A DNA stretch of 64,000 bases from the NCBI GenBank assembly GCA_029216955.1, contig JANAVB010031417.1, positions 17,708,867 to 17,772,866 of the forward strand, in the 5' to 3' direction. Position numbers and translations under genes: made by a program. The notes beneath the pieces are model-generated. The model had not been told where the DNA came from, did no database searches, and saw nothing but the letters and a program-made list of their open reading frames with translations. Source of the stretch: Iris pallida. Lineage: Eukaryota > Streptophyta > Magnoliopsida > Asparagales > Iridaceae. Below, piece after piece: positions 24,303 to 37,300 of this stretch. Position 1 is the first letter of the stretch. Every line of letters begins with the position of its first letter.

Positions 24303-24466
24303 GACCCCCCTTCCGCACCAGCCCCAGCCCCCTCCTCGTCCTCCCTCAGCCCCCTCCTCCTCCCTACCAGCTCCCCCTCTCCCGGCCCCTTCATCCCCCT
24401 CCTCCTCCCTCAGCCCCCCCCCCCCCCCCCCTTTGAGAGAGGGGGGAAGGAGAGAGAGGGGAGGGA
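24303..24466. repeat. C-rich low-complexity tract with C18 run
   Basis: About 130 bp of CCCCCTCCTCC-type sequence ends in 18 consecutive C (24414-24431). It then switches abruptly to GAGAGAGGGGGGAAGG on the same strand. The C-rich strand could form i-motifs and its complement quadruplexes; the C-to-G switch can fold back. No gene is attached. Confidence 0.7.
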
Positions 24467-25276
24467 TAAAATGGTCATTTCATCCCCCACTTAACAGCAG
24501 TTAACAGAAAGGAAAAAAATAAACAGATTTTATTTTTTTAGAAATTTTAAGAGCATGAAATCTTTTAATGCAAAAAACGAAAATATAATAAGAGATGTTT
24601 TTTCACTTTATCCAATTAATAAAGCAACAAACATATTAACTTTAATTGTCGAGTTAAATCGATTCCAAATTCAACTGAATTTGACGATTCAGTAGTTTAA
24701 CCGGCCAGTACGATCGAGTTAACCAAATTTTTAATTTTTGGGGAAAAAAATGTAGAACAATATTAAATCAGTCCGAAAAAATGGTTGATTTACGGATTGA
24801 CTAGTACAAGAGATGGGTTCGAACAATTTTTTGAAACACTGGTGGGAACTTGGAACAACAATTACCGAAAACCAAAGAAGCCACATAATCAACTCTCACG
24901 TAACTATATGCACTGAGACCAACATGGTGATATTATCTGTATTACTGCCATGATGATATTAGATTTATACATATGATGAGAAGTAACTAAAGGGACCAAA
25001 AAAAAGGTAGAACTAAAAATTTCATTTACTAGTGTCAGTAAATGAAATTAGTATGGAGGTGGTGAGTGGCATTGATTCTATTTTTATTCACTCAACAAAA
25101 CATAGATGATATTCACTATTTCCCAAAAAAAAAAATACTGTGTGTCAATTACTATTATTTTTAATTTAATATTTCTTATCTCATAATAATTTAAAAATTG
25201 GTTTTAAATTAACACCTGACAACTTTTGAAAGGAAAGGTAAATAACGTCCGAATCTAAAAAATATATATTATGTGG
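24467..25276. other. AT-rich intergenic stretch with a perfect hairpin
   Basis: AATTTCATTTAC/GTAAATGAAATT forms a 12-bp perfect stem with an 8-base loop at 25018-25049. Nothing else is recognised. Confidence 0.5.
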
Positions 25277-26292
25277 GATTATTATTATTATTTATTTTTT
25301 TTGAAAACGGGGGACTTTATTGCTATACGAGGAGCCTAAGCTCAAAGATGACGTCGGAAGATTGTCCGAAGATCTACAAAAGTATACGTGCCAGACCTTA
25401 GTTCTAGCATACCAAAATAAAACTATCCTCCCCGGGGAGACCAGGGGTAAACAAAAAAATTTAAAACTACCAACCCCGGAGGTACCAGGGGTATACAAAA
25501 GTGAGAAAGAAAATATAAGTAAAGGCCCCCCCTAAGGACCAGAGAGGTCCTTAAGCAGAGCGTTGCTGATCGCCGATGGATGTTCGGAGGTGTGAAAGAA
25601 TATCTGGCCACGTCTGGAATCCCGAGCTAGAGACGCCAGAGCTTCTGTCAAGTCATTACTAGAAGAGACGTGGTTAATGTCGACAGCCGGGTTGAGAATT
25701 TGTTAGATTTCGTGAGACTTGTATCTGAGAGTACATGGAGGTTCAGCTTTTTTTGGCAATGATGTTGGTAAGGTGGATGGACGAGCTTTCAATTTCACTG
25801 TACGGGATATTCTAGGAGTGACACCAATGTAACGCCAGGAGAAGAGCGTCAAGTTCCGGTAGAGGGCTAGTAGTATCCGCTTTGAACAGGGAGAAGGCAT
25901 AGATCAGGTTGTCGAGGTTGTCTCTGATGACACCCCCACACGCCAGACCTGGGTTACCCCTATCTTTGCCGCAATGTTCAGCTTCTTACCCACCCCCGAT
26001 GCCAGCCATCGAGCAGAGATCCTCGAGTGGACGTCTCTCTTATTCGTGCTGATACGTCCCAACACGTCCGTCCCCAGATTATGAGCATAGAAGGTATGTT
26101 GCAGATACGAGGTAACTCGACGGATAATCCCCCGGTAGTTTCCAGTCCCGTCGCCAAACTTAATGGAGTTCCTTTCCTTCCAGATTTTTTCTAAGGAGAA
26201 GCGAAGATAATGTGCCTGCTGATGTCCGCCAATGAGGGGAGAGGGGAGAGAGAGGAGTTATGAAGCAATACCTGAGCAAGTTGATCGACAGT
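25277..26292 (-). pseudogene. 5'-truncated LINE remnant
   Basis: On the minus strand, the frame upstream of 26200 reads a IWKERN-type motif typical of the C-terminal zinc-binding region of plant L1-like ORF2 proteins. It is followed by hydrophilic sequence broken by stops. The lower end carries a T-rich/TTA-rich tract at 25277-25300, i.e. an A-rich (TAA)n tail on the minus strand, as expected for a LINE 3' end. The other side is cut by a gypsy LTR at 26293. Reverse transcriptase and endonuclease domains are absent. Family inference is moderate. Confidence 0.5.
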
Positions 26293-27262
26293 TGTCACTC
26301 CCCGTTCCCAGAATATGTATTTTAATATGTGTACTGCTTGAATGCATTTATTTAATATTTATCATGCATTTATTCTGTATCTAATTTTTTTAATTTTATG
26401 CTATTTATTTTTCTGAATTTTATTTCTGCTTTTACTTAGCTCTTGATTTATTTTACTCATGTTGAACCAACTTGGTTTAACTTGGTTCAACATGATAAGC
26501 ATGGATGGTCTAGATTGTGTAGGGAGAAATGGATGGTGGGAGATTAACATGACTTGATACTTAAACCCCTCTTCTCTTCGATCTCCTGACAACTCTCATT
26601 TTCTTTCTTCCTCCACCAAAACCCTAGCCATTGGAGAGAGGCAAGTACATCTTGCATCAAATGGAGAGATTCTTGCATTTTTTATTTCTTGATTTTTCTT
26701 TTGATATGATTTGCCTATATTGTTCTTCTCATCATCCTCTACAAGTTTAGTTCTTGGGGTTTTTGATTTTAATGTCTAGTTTTGTGTAGATCTAAGTTTA
26801 TATCATTTTCGGTTTTCTTGAGTTTTGATCAATCAAACTTCTTTGTTTTCAAAATCTAATTATTCTATGTTGTAGATAATTTTGTTTTACCCCATTTTGA
26901 CCTATGGAAGTCCAAATTTGGACTTACATTGAAGGTTTTATGGAGCTTGGAAGCTGTGGGTTCCATGGCCATCCTTCTCAGATTTTCGGAGAAGATGGGT
27001 ACCCATTTATCCAGCCGTATAGATGAGTACCCATCTACTGCCGCATAAGATTTTGTTAACCCTGCCGCATGAGATTTTGTTAACCTGCCGCATGGGATTC
27101 TATCTATGCAGCCGCATAGATGGGTACCCATTTATCCTGTCGCATAGATGATCAGTACTCATCTACTGCCGCATGAAAATTCTGTTTGCCCAGCCACATA
27201 GATGAGTACCCATCTACTGCCGCATGAGATTTTGTTTACCCTGCCGCATAGATGGGCATCCA
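26293..27262 (+). repeat. 5' part of a gypsy LTR (J), cut by element C
   Basis: It starts TGTCACTCCCCGTTCCCAGA, the same style as the other Tekay-like LTR starts here (63265, and 39014 on the minus strand). It carries a pyrimidine-rich leader with AAACCCTAGCC at about 26620. It breaks off at 27263 where element C begins. The remainder of J is not seen in the window. Confidence 0.55.
26995..27262. repeat. Tandem repeat CTGCCGCATAGATGGGTACC
   Basis: Diverged units combine GCCGCATAGATG, GGTACCCATCTA and GCCGCATGAGATTTTGTT, with at least eight GCCGCAT-like cores. It lies inside LTR J. Confidence 0.75.
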
Positions 27263-29688
27263 TGTCACGTCCCGCTCCCGTAGGAGCGATCGTCCTCGCT
27301 AAGGCGTGATGCCGCACGAGCCTAGATTGCGCTCGTACAAGGCGGATTCCATAACGGCCGATTTCAGCGGCTGCGACGGGGTCGTCGCACAGAAGTCCTG
27401 AGCAGAGACATTGAATAATGGCAGCAAAATTTTAGAAAGCAAACACAAGTCTTTACAAAACACTCTTTTATTGATATTGAAACAAAGGTTACAATGGACG
27501 CAAGGCCAAGATTACAATTCTCTCAAGTTCACTCAAGCTCACATTACAAGTCACTCAGCTCTCTCTCTCATCTCTCAATACAAGTCTTGACTCCAGCGGA
27601 AGCTTCGAAAGGCGATGTCCATACATTATGTTCCGTATAAGTCTTTTCTCCATGCGGTCGCACGCTTTGAATCGACAAGGAACTCCGTACCTCGACGCAT
27701 CCAAGCGAGCTCCGCGCCACGAGCTTCTACCTGTGCCTGCACATGTAAACTATGTGGGTGTCAGTACTCAACTGTACTGGTGAAATGAGCTCCTCGCCCA
27801 CCCATACAAAACCAACACGTTTACTTTAATTTGTGCAACATAGTCCCCTTTTTTATTGTCTTTCTACTCCTGCCTTAGGATTATTTTAGGACCGACGCCT
27901 TGGCCTATTCCATGTCTCTAGACCATCTCGTGCTTGCAACGACAACGTTAACTCATACCTTGTCTCAAGATCCTTCTCGTGCCAACAACGTTAACCTATC
28001 GAGTCGTGTTTGCCTTACGGCTTAAAATCAGAGACGCAACTACGCGATTAAGCTCCATTTTCCGTGTGACCGTGCTACAAACCCTTGCTGAGGCTGTGCC
28101 TCGCAATTCAGTAAGACATAACCATATCGCCGTCTCGCGGCCCATGCCGCCTAGCGGCCCTTGCTACTTTGACCACCAACTGACCCAATCAAGACTTGTG
28201 AATGTTAGTGTCACTCAACCAACTTTGCCTTGCGACGGTTTCCCGACTTAAACTCAAACAACTCAACCAACTCAAGCTACTTATATGCCGACAACTCAAG
28301 ACTTGACGCCACATCTCGTGCCGAAGCACGACGCCTATGTTGAAACCCAATCTTAGGCCCAAACTTTGTGTTCTAACTGTACGCACCTTCAACTCAACTC
28401 AATCCAAAGGCATACATACGGATAGCCGCTATTTGCCGACATCTATATGAACTTGGCCACTAGCATCACAAGCTATACCTTGACGTATAGTTTTGTTAAT
28501 CGGGATCCTTTCGATGCAAGTAGCTAGTCCCATCGTAAGTCCCCGCTTAACCTGTGCCAAAACCTTACGCACGACTATACCCTGTTCCCTCCTAGGCCGA
28601 GTCGGCCCCATGGCCCAGGGTTACCGCTCGAGGGTTCATCGCCCTTGTCGACAAGTTGTCAAATGACCATGCAAGACTCGACACAAACTGACGTCTCACA
28701 CAGTCATTCCTCTACCAAAACCAAGACTTCTATCCTTGAGACCCCTCGAGGATCCACGGTCGCGAGCATTCCTTTCCTTGAGACCCCTCGACGACCCACG
28801 GTCGCGAGCATTTCCTTCCTTGTTACCCTATCATTTGGTTCAACTCATGAATGCTTATTTGATAGTCCTTTCTCAAACTCACTTTGAATCAATTGTGATC
28901 CTTGCCTTAAACACTAAGCCCGTGCATCGTGCCTTAAGCCAATCGTGCTCTGCGCAACACTCCTGCCCAAGTCGACGGGCCTTGAGATCGTGGGACTACA
29001 TAACTTGACAAGCCGCGAAGGTACGGGACAATGCTTGTAATGTCTTAGGTCGACCGACATAACTTTGCCTAACTTAACTTGACAACAACTTAACGAGCAA
29101 AGGCTGCGTCAAGCTTTGCCTTAACGGATCGTGCCGTGCACGCATCCAACTTGAACGACCAAGTCACTCGGGTGCCTAGACCTTGGTCACAAGCCGCTCA
29201 ACGCAACCTAACTCATGGGCAATCCAAGGCCATGCCAAGCCTTGGACGACGGGACCGTGCATGCTTTATGAAGCATTCATGCGGACGACGCCTATGACTT
29301 AGGCTACGTTCATACTTCGCCTACTCAAACAACTTTCCTTCTCCCAAGCCACGGGACGAAGGATCGAGTGTCATTTTCAAAGCACGCCGTGCACCAACTC
29401 TAAGCCGACCGTTGGACCTTTCCATATTCTAACTCAATTCGACCCGTCGGAATTATTCCCTTTAGCTATGTGGATTCGTCTCCTTTATTATCAAGCCTAC
29501 TTGTGCAAGTTGAAAACACACGATTTATTATATGAAGGTTAAGATGAGGCAAGTTCACCGAAACTACCCCACCTGAGTGAGCGGTCGCTTCGACCGAGCG
29601 ATGTCTTCGAGTAGCCGTTGCAAGGCTAAGTCCGAACGTCGTTGGCGTTTTGATTCTGTCGATTGACTGAGCGGGACGGGGCACTACA
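27263..29688 (-). repeat. 3' LTR of element C (Ty3/gypsy)
   Basis: On the minus strand it starts TGTAGTGCCCCG at 29688 and ends GGGACGTGACA at 27263, giving 2426 bp. Just upstream on that strand is the TTTCGAGGACGAAACTT signature that follows the pol end in many Tekay-like elements. The 5' copy at 31843 matches it closely, with a few per cent mismatch and a roughly 9-bp indel near 28262. Small ORFs inside are shared by both copies because of the duplication and are not supported as genes. Confidence 0.85.
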
Positions 29689-31842
29689 TCATACACCACT
29701 CAGAAAAAGTTTCGTCCTCGAAACTAACTGAGTACACTTATCGACTTATCACTTTTACTCAACATTCAAGACTCTCGTACACACTACGCCTATACGTTTT
29801 CTCAATCCGAGCCACGCTCGTGCTACCCTCGATCTTTCCTTCAATACAATTACAAAATCCTCGACACTTTTCCATTCCTCAAGTCTCACTTGATTCAGCG
29901 TGTCACTTAGTTTGGATCGTGTACATATTCTAGGCGTCCCCAAAATACATGTATTTCAACCAAGTCTTGTGATAGTGAACCCAATTCCATCTATCGATTC
30001 CATCCACTCAATCCTTTAAAATCAATCCTACTGATGCTAACTCTTGCAACATGGACATCTCGTCTAGCCGCTAGGCAATCTCTTTAGGCTAAAGTCAATT
30101 GTTAGTATTGGAATCATAGTTCCCAAACAACGATATCAACACTGACCCCATCCTAAGGTCAAACCAAGTTTATAGTATGGGGGTTTGCTACCCAAGCTCG
30201 CTTCACTCTGATTTCTAAACATCGAGCATCGATTCCCTACACACATCCCATTATTCGTCGTACGGGATCCGAATCTTTTTACAAAGCCATTCTATGATAA
30301 CTCACATTTCAACCAATTCCTTGACGTATCGACATCACTCATTCATCAAGCCATTTCGTATAGTCTATCCCTTCAAACATGTTTGATATAGTTCGTCTAT
30401 CAATCCGTCTCAAAGTCAAGCACGCTACGACACAATTCACCGCTAAATCATGATTCACATTCCATACTCCTTAAGTCATTTATCCCAATTCACGAAATCG
30501 ATCACAAGGTCGTTCGACTTAACAATGCGTTGCGCCCCGATCTCACGCGAGTCAGATTATCCACGGTGGGCACGAATCACCATGCACGCACCCGCGAGAT
30601 AATCATTCTCATCAGGACGTAACACTTGTTTTGTGTCCAGACTAATTCATTCTCGATGCGCGGATTGGACCTACTCAATCCTCAAAGTTTCACCCATTCG
30701 CCAATCATAAGTTCTACAATCCTCGAGTCCATCTTCGCATCAAGCCAACAAGTCGAGACAATCAACGTTGCTGCGTCCTGATTTTCCGAGTTTGATCATT
30801 CTCGCGACATGAATCACCATGTCAGCGCTCACGCGGAACGATCGCCCCAAACCCGACGCAACGCATGGGCAAGACTAGAGTTGCGTTCGCGCAAGACAAG
30901 ATCGTCGACGTTGTGGTTTTCTGCGTAACCATCAAGACACAATCATTTTCATCCAACATTCATCTCGGTCAAAATCCTAAGTATTGCATCCAATCGAACA
31001 ATAACACTTGCACGATCGTCATTTGCCGAGTCAGAGTACCCTCGAGTTATCGCATATCATCTTTGATACGCCTCAATACCATCGACGATATACGTAACTT
31101 GACGATCTTCGTTTGCAACGAATTCTGATTCCGACGAATGATGCTATCGTCCGACTGGATAATCTCCTCGACATTCAAATTCAAGTTTGATCATTATCCC
31201 TCGAATCTTTCACAACATCGATTTTCCTCAAACCAAATTCACGTATAGTTTATTTGTTTATCTTAAGTCATCGATCAACGTATTTTCTCAATTCGCATCA
31301 TTCTTTTATCAATCGATCGACATCCCTGAGGCTATCGCATACACCACTCAGGGATGAAGTCATTCAATAAATCCTCAACTTATCATTCGAATCAAAATCG
31401 ACATTCTTCAAATTTTTCGTTCGAACCATTCCTCAATTTCCAAGCACGCGCTCATCTATATCGCACCGACGTTATCATCGCTCGATAGCACCCCTATCGG
31501 TAGTCATGTCACTTTACTCAATCGAGTTCAACTCATTCTTGCTCGATACAATTCAATTCCTGCACTCGACTTTTCTAAGGTCGACGCAACTTTGGTGTAT
31601 ATGTCCAGCCCGACTTAGCCAACCGTGCTTACGCGAACCATCTTTTTATTTTGTTGTCAAAAACTGTTCTCCTATATTTTACAAAATAGATAGACTTATT
31701 GTATGGACATCCCGTGGGACAATTGAGAGAGAGCGCACCAACGATATCAACTTGCGGAAGCAATTTCAGAGTTTGCGGAAACAACGAGTTAAAGAATTCA
31801 ATCGATAGTCCAAGGACGTAAAGTCGTGCTCTGATACCATTA
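29689..31842 (-). mobile_element. Non-coding internal region of element C
   Basis: About 2150 bp lie between the LTRs. No gag, protease, RT, RNase H or integrase motif is visible in any frame, and the longest ORFs are under 100 codons. Landmarks: the TTTCGAGGACGAAAC signature next to the 3' LTR (about 29710) and the primer site at 31828-31839. The 14-mer CATACACCACTCAG occurs at about 29692 and again near 31340. The element must have depended on proteins from a relative. Confidence 0.75.
31828..31839 (-). other. Primer-binding site of element C, tRNA-Met
   Basis: TGGTATCAGAGC on the minus strand, three bases after the LTR end at 31843. This is the classic plant initiator tRNA-Met site. Confidence 0.9.
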
Positions 31843-33771
31843 TGTCACGCCCCGCTCCTGTAGGAGCGATCGTCCTCGCTAAGGCGTGATGCCGCACGAG
31901 CCTAGATTGCGCTCGTGTAAGGCGAATTCTATAACGGCCGATTTCAGCGGCTGCGACGGGGTCGTCGCACAGAAGTCCCGAGCAGAGACATTGAATAATG
32001 GCTGCGGAATTTTAGAAAGCAAACACAAGTCTTTACAAAACACTCTTTTATTGATATTGAAACAAAGGTTACAATGGACGGAAGGCCAAGATTATGATTC
32101 TCTCAAGTTTACTCAAGCTCACATTACAAGTCACTCAGCTCTCTCTCTCATCTCTCAATACAAGTCTTGACTCCAGCGGAAGCTTTGGAAGGCGATGTCC
32201 ATACATTATGTCCCGTATAAGTCTTTTCTCCATGCGGTCGCACGCTTTGAATCGACAAGGAACTCCGTGCCTCGACGCATCCAAGCGAGCTCCACGCCAC
32301 GAGCTTCTACCTGTGCCTGCACATGTAAACTATGTGGGTGCCAGTACTCAACTGTACTGGTGGAATGAGCTCCTCGTCCACCCATACAAAACCAACACGT
32401 TTACTTTACTTTGTGCAACATAGTCCCCTTTTTTATTGTCTTTCTACTCTTGCCTTAGGATTATTTTAGGACCGACGCCTTGGCCTATTCCGTGTCTCTA
32501 GACCATCTCGTGCTTGCAACGACAACGTTAACTCATACCTTGCCTCAAGACCCTTCTCGTGCCAACAACATTAACCTATCGGGTCGTGTTTGCCTTACGG
32601 CTTAAAATCAGAGACGCAACTACGCGATTAAGCTCCATTTTCCGTGTGACCGTGCTACAAACCCTTGATGAGGCTGTGCCTCGTAATTCAGTAAGACTTA
32701 ACCATATCGCCGCCTCGCGGCCCATGTCGCCTAGCGGCCCTTGCTACTTTGACCACCAACTGACCCAATCAAGACTTGTGAATGTTAGTGTCACTCAACC
32801 AACTTTGCCTTGCGGCGGTTTTCCGACTTAAACTCAAACAACTCAAGCTACTTATATGCCGACAACTCAAGGCTTGACGCTACATCTCATGCCGAAGCAC
32901 GACGCCTATGTTGAAATCCAATCTCAGGCCCAAACTTTGTGTTCTAACTGTACACACCTTCAACTCAACTCAATCCAAAGGCATACATACGGATAGCCGC
33001 TATTTCCCGACATCTATATGAACTTGGCCGCTAGCATCACAAGCTATACCTTGACGTATAGTTTTGTTAATCGGGATCCTTTCGACGCAAGTAGCTAGCC
33101 CCGTCGCAAGTATCCGCTTAACCTGTGCCAAAACCTTACGCACGACTATACCCTGTTCCCTCCTAGGTCGAGTCGGCCCCATGGCCCAGGGTTACCGCTC
33201 GAGGGTTCATCGCCCTTGTCGACAAGTTGTCAAATGACCATGCAAGACTCGACACAAACTGACGTCTCACACAGTCATTCCTCTACCAAAACCAAGATTT
33301 CTATCCTTGAGACCCCTCGACGACCCACGGTTGCGAGCATTCCTTTCCGTGAGACCCCTCAACGACCCACGGTCGCGAGCATTTCCTTCCTTGTTACCCT
33401 ATCATTTGGTTCAACTCGTGAATGCCTATTTGATAGTCCTTTCTCAAACTCACTTTGAATCAATTGTGATCCTTGCCTTAAACACTAAGCCCGTGCATCG
33501 TGCCTTAAGACAATCGTGCTCTGTGCGACACTCCTGCCCAAGTTGACGGGCCTTGAGATCGTGGGACTACATAACTTGACAAGCCGCGAAGGTGCGGGAC
33601 AGTGCTTGTAATGTCTTAGGTCGACCGACATAACTTTGCTTAACTTAACTTGACAACAACTTAACGAGCAAAGGCTGCGTCAAGCTTTGCCTTAACGGAT
33701 CGTGCCGTGCACGCATCCAACTTGAACGACCAAGTCACTCGGGTGCCTAGATCTTGGTCACAAGCCGCTCA
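31843..33771 (-). repeat. 5' LTR of element C, missing its first ~490 bp
   Basis: Matches 27263-29198 of the 3' LTR from GGCGTGACA upward, then stops at 33771 inside the LTR, where a D-family LTR begins. The missing part would correspond to about 29199-29688. Confidence 0.85.
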
Positions 33772-35378
33772 CACGCCTTCGAACCAGAATACTGGAGAGC
33801 GGGGGCGAACATAGCCAGCTACGTATATTGAAATGGAATCCACCTCGTTATACGGTCACGGCTGTCTAGATATGAGGGTTTACTACAAGCCAACGATCTC
33901 TTAAGGTCAAGCTTATTGTCTCAATCTCAAGCAAGTAATATAATTACAAGATGTTAGACCACCAAATATACAATAAAAGGCGTCCCAAATATTACATATT
34001 CAGCTGATCATGAAGCTAGTCATACAAAATACGAGGACTAGCAAGAGTTAAGTCATACATGATCAACCCTAGGAATTGTTAATCATGTTACAGCCCGTAG
34101 GCAGACAGTAAGTAAATGTGCATCGAGCTAACAGGTGCTCGTCGGCTAAACGGCTCAAAAGAATAATTTTACAATGGAGTGAGTGAAACAAAATGGAAAA
34201 CCCACTCGTAGCCTGGGTTCCTTCTAGTCGCCACCATCGGGCTAGAGGTTCGGTAGACCCTCGGGAGCTGCTCCGAAATCTGGCCACACAAAACCAGCTG
34301 GGTCAAACCCCAGAAGAGTAAGTGCCACAAGGGAGGCCACGAAATAAGAACAAAACCAGCATATCAGAACATAAGAAAAATGGAAGGAAAGTACAGGTAA
34401 TAAAAGTACAAAAGGACAATAAACGACTAAGGACATTGAACCATTCCGGGGGCCGGATTACAACCCGTAAACGAAACAAGGACCGGAGTTGTAATTCTTC
34501 GCCTGAATAGCCCTTGTATCTATTCATTTATTGTTAGGGACAAGTAAAACAATCATGCACATGAGTACCAGGATACAGGGACTAGACAAGACTTAGACAG
34601 AGCTAGACACCATCCATTCACAGCGGCCAAGCAATTACTACGGCTTACTACTTTAACTAACTAGGGTTATCACAAGCCTAATTACTAACAAGATGCAAGT
34701 GAGGATTTTCCAGTCCCAAGCCCTGCAGACTATCTAGTTATCCTTCCGCGGGTTGAAAGTATGGTTGGGTACATCGCCCAGGAGACGATATACCCTTAGG
34801 TGACTTAGAGGGTGCAACACATGACAGTGCGCTGGAAATATGCTCAACTCGTCGGCAAGCTACAAGTCCAATTAAGCGCCCAGATAACGAGATTGCCTGT
34901 GACTGGAAATCCTCCATGAACTATAGTTTGATCTAGTCATTAGCCTAATCCATATTCAGTGCGAATCCTTGACCGTAGAAACCAGGGAGTCACGTCCTAG
35001 ACATGATGCAAGACAAGACAAGTGGATTGCACAAGCAAGCAAGCAGGAACACTCACGGTGTCAGAGTTAGTTACAAGAGTCAAGTTAGCCATCACAATGG
35101 CATCAAGTCAAGTCAAGTTACAAGTCAAGAGTGCGCCGCCACGGGCCACTATCAAATATCTGGTTGCAGAGATTAATCATGAATCACAGGTTACAAGTCA
35201 TCGGGTCACTATCAAGAAGATCAGAGGTACTAAAATCGTACTTCACAGAAATCAGGAAAAACGTATTAGTCATAAGCAAAATCATCGAAAACTATGCCAG
35301 GTCGTGTTGGGTCAAGATAGTCGTGCTGTGTGGAACAAGATCTCAAACCCAATCCACGAAATAGAAGCCAAGTCCAAA
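33772..35378 (-). repeat. D-family LTR fragment (copy A)
   Basis: On the minus strand this is the terminal 1.6 kb of a Tekay-like LTR. It shares long blocks with 35379-37000, for example ACCAGAATACTGGAGAGCGG, GGCGTCCCAAATATTACATA and CGCCGCCACGGGCCACTATC. It is interrupted at 35379 by a second copy of the same family. Its outer end is altered (CACGCCTTCGAACC instead of CACGCCCCAGAACC), so the TG/CA terminus is lost. Confidence 0.75.
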
Positions 35379-37034
35379 TGTCACGCCCCAGAACCAGAAT
35401 ACTGGAGAGCGGGGGCAGACATAGCCAGCTACGTATATTGAAATAGAATACATCTCAACTATACGGTCACGGCTGTCTAGATATGAGGGTTTACTACAAG
35501 CCAGCAGTCTCTTAAGGTCAAGCCTATTGTCTCAATCTCAAACAATTAACAGAGTTACAAGATATTAGAGCATCAAATATATATATATATATAAGGCGTC
35601 CCAAATATTACATATTGGATGATCATGAAGCTAGTCGTACAAAATGATAGGACTAGCAAGAGTTCAGTCATACATGATCAACCCTAGGATTTGTTAATCA
35701 TGTTTACAGCCCGTAGGCAGACAGTAAGTAAATGTGCATCGAGCTAACAGGTGCTCGTCGGCTAAACGCCTCAAAAGAATAAATTTACATATAAGTGGGT
35801 GAAACAAAAAGGAAAACCCACTCTTGGCCCGGGTTCCGTCTAGTTGTCACCATTGGGCTGGAAGCTCGGTAGATCCTCGGGAGCTGCTCCGAAATTTGGC
35901 CACACAAAACCAGCTGGGTCAAACCCCAGAAAGAGCAAGTGCCGCAAAGGAGGCCACAAATAAGAACAAAAGCCAGCATATCAGAACATAAATAATAAAA
36001 GAAGTACAAGTAGTAAAGTACACAGGGCGATAAACGACTAGGGACGTGGAACCATTCCGGGAGCCAGGTTACAATCCTTAAACCAGACAAGGACCGGGGT
36101 TGTAACCCTTCGCCTGAATAGCTCACTGTCTCTACTCATTTATCGTTAAGATAAGTAAAACAAACATGCTCAGGAGATAGCAGGTACTGGAGCTAGACAA
36201 GACTTAGACAAGGCTGGACACCATCCATTCGCAATCGGCCAAACAAATACTACGGCTTACTACTTTAACTAACTAGGGTTATCACAAACCTAATTACTAA
36301 CAAGATGCAAGTGAGAATTCCAGTCCCAAGCCATACAGACTATCCAGTTATCCTTCCGCGGGTTGAGTTATAGGTGGGTACATTGCCCGGGAGACAAATG
36401 TACCCTTAGGTGACTTAGAGGGTGCAACACATGACAGTGTGCTAGAAATGTGCTCTACTCGTCGGCAAGCTACAAGTCCATTAAAGCGCCCAGATAACGA
36501 GATTGCCTGTGACTGGGAATTCTTCATGTTCTAGTTTGATCTAATCATTAGCCTAATCCAATTTAGCGCGAGTCCCTGGCCGTGGTGCCCAGGAAGTCAC
36601 GTCCTAGACATGATGCGAGACAAGACAAGTGGATTGTACAAGCAAGCAAGCAGGAACACCCACGGTGTCAAGTTGATTATACGAGTCAAGTTACAAGTCA
36701 CAAGTCAAGTCAGGAGTGCGCCGCCACGGGCCACTATCAAGTTATCAAGATAATTCATGTCAGGGTACTGTCAGGAGTGTGCCACTACGGGCCACTATCA
36801 AGTCAGGTTGGTCATGTCAGGATTGCACCACTACGGGTCACTGTCGTGTTATGCTAGTTCCTTGTCATGCCATGCCATGTACAATAGTCATTCCAAACAT
36901 ATTAAGTAAAATCAAGTTCATGACAAAAGGCGTAAGGATATAAAATGGACGTAAAATATCCAATAAAATACCAATATATATAGGACTATAGAAGAGCCAA
37001 GCTTAAAGAAATAACCAAAACTCCAAAAGCCAAT

Positions 37035-37300
37035 GGATTGCGCAAGGGGTCAGGGAGTTGGATTGCGCAGGTGTCAGTTGCGCAGGGTGCCAAGTGCGCA
37101 GGGGCACAGGGCACAGGGGCAGATTGTGCATGAACAGACTGCGCAGAAGTGAACTGCGCATGGGTGGATTGCGCAGGAACAGACTGTGCAGAAGTCAACT
37201 GCGCATGGGTGGATTGCGCAGGAACAGACTGCGCAGAAGTCAATTGCGCATGGGTGGATTGCGCAGGGGTTACTTTGCGCATGGCTGGCTTGCGCATGGA
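37035..37300. repeat. TGCGCA palindrome array, ~15-bp period
   Basis: The self-complementary hexamer TGCGCA recurs roughly every 15 bp, nested in a higher-order unit of about 45 bp that includes GACTGCGCAGAAGT and GGGTGGATTGCGCAGG. It creates alternate-frame Cys/Gln/Ala repeats in all frames, so the ORFs here are artefacts. Confidence 0.8.

Noticed and set aside
28645..28887. ORFs repeated at 27979-29008 and 32559-33546
   Set aside because: They recur only because the two LTRs of element C are copies; no coding signature.
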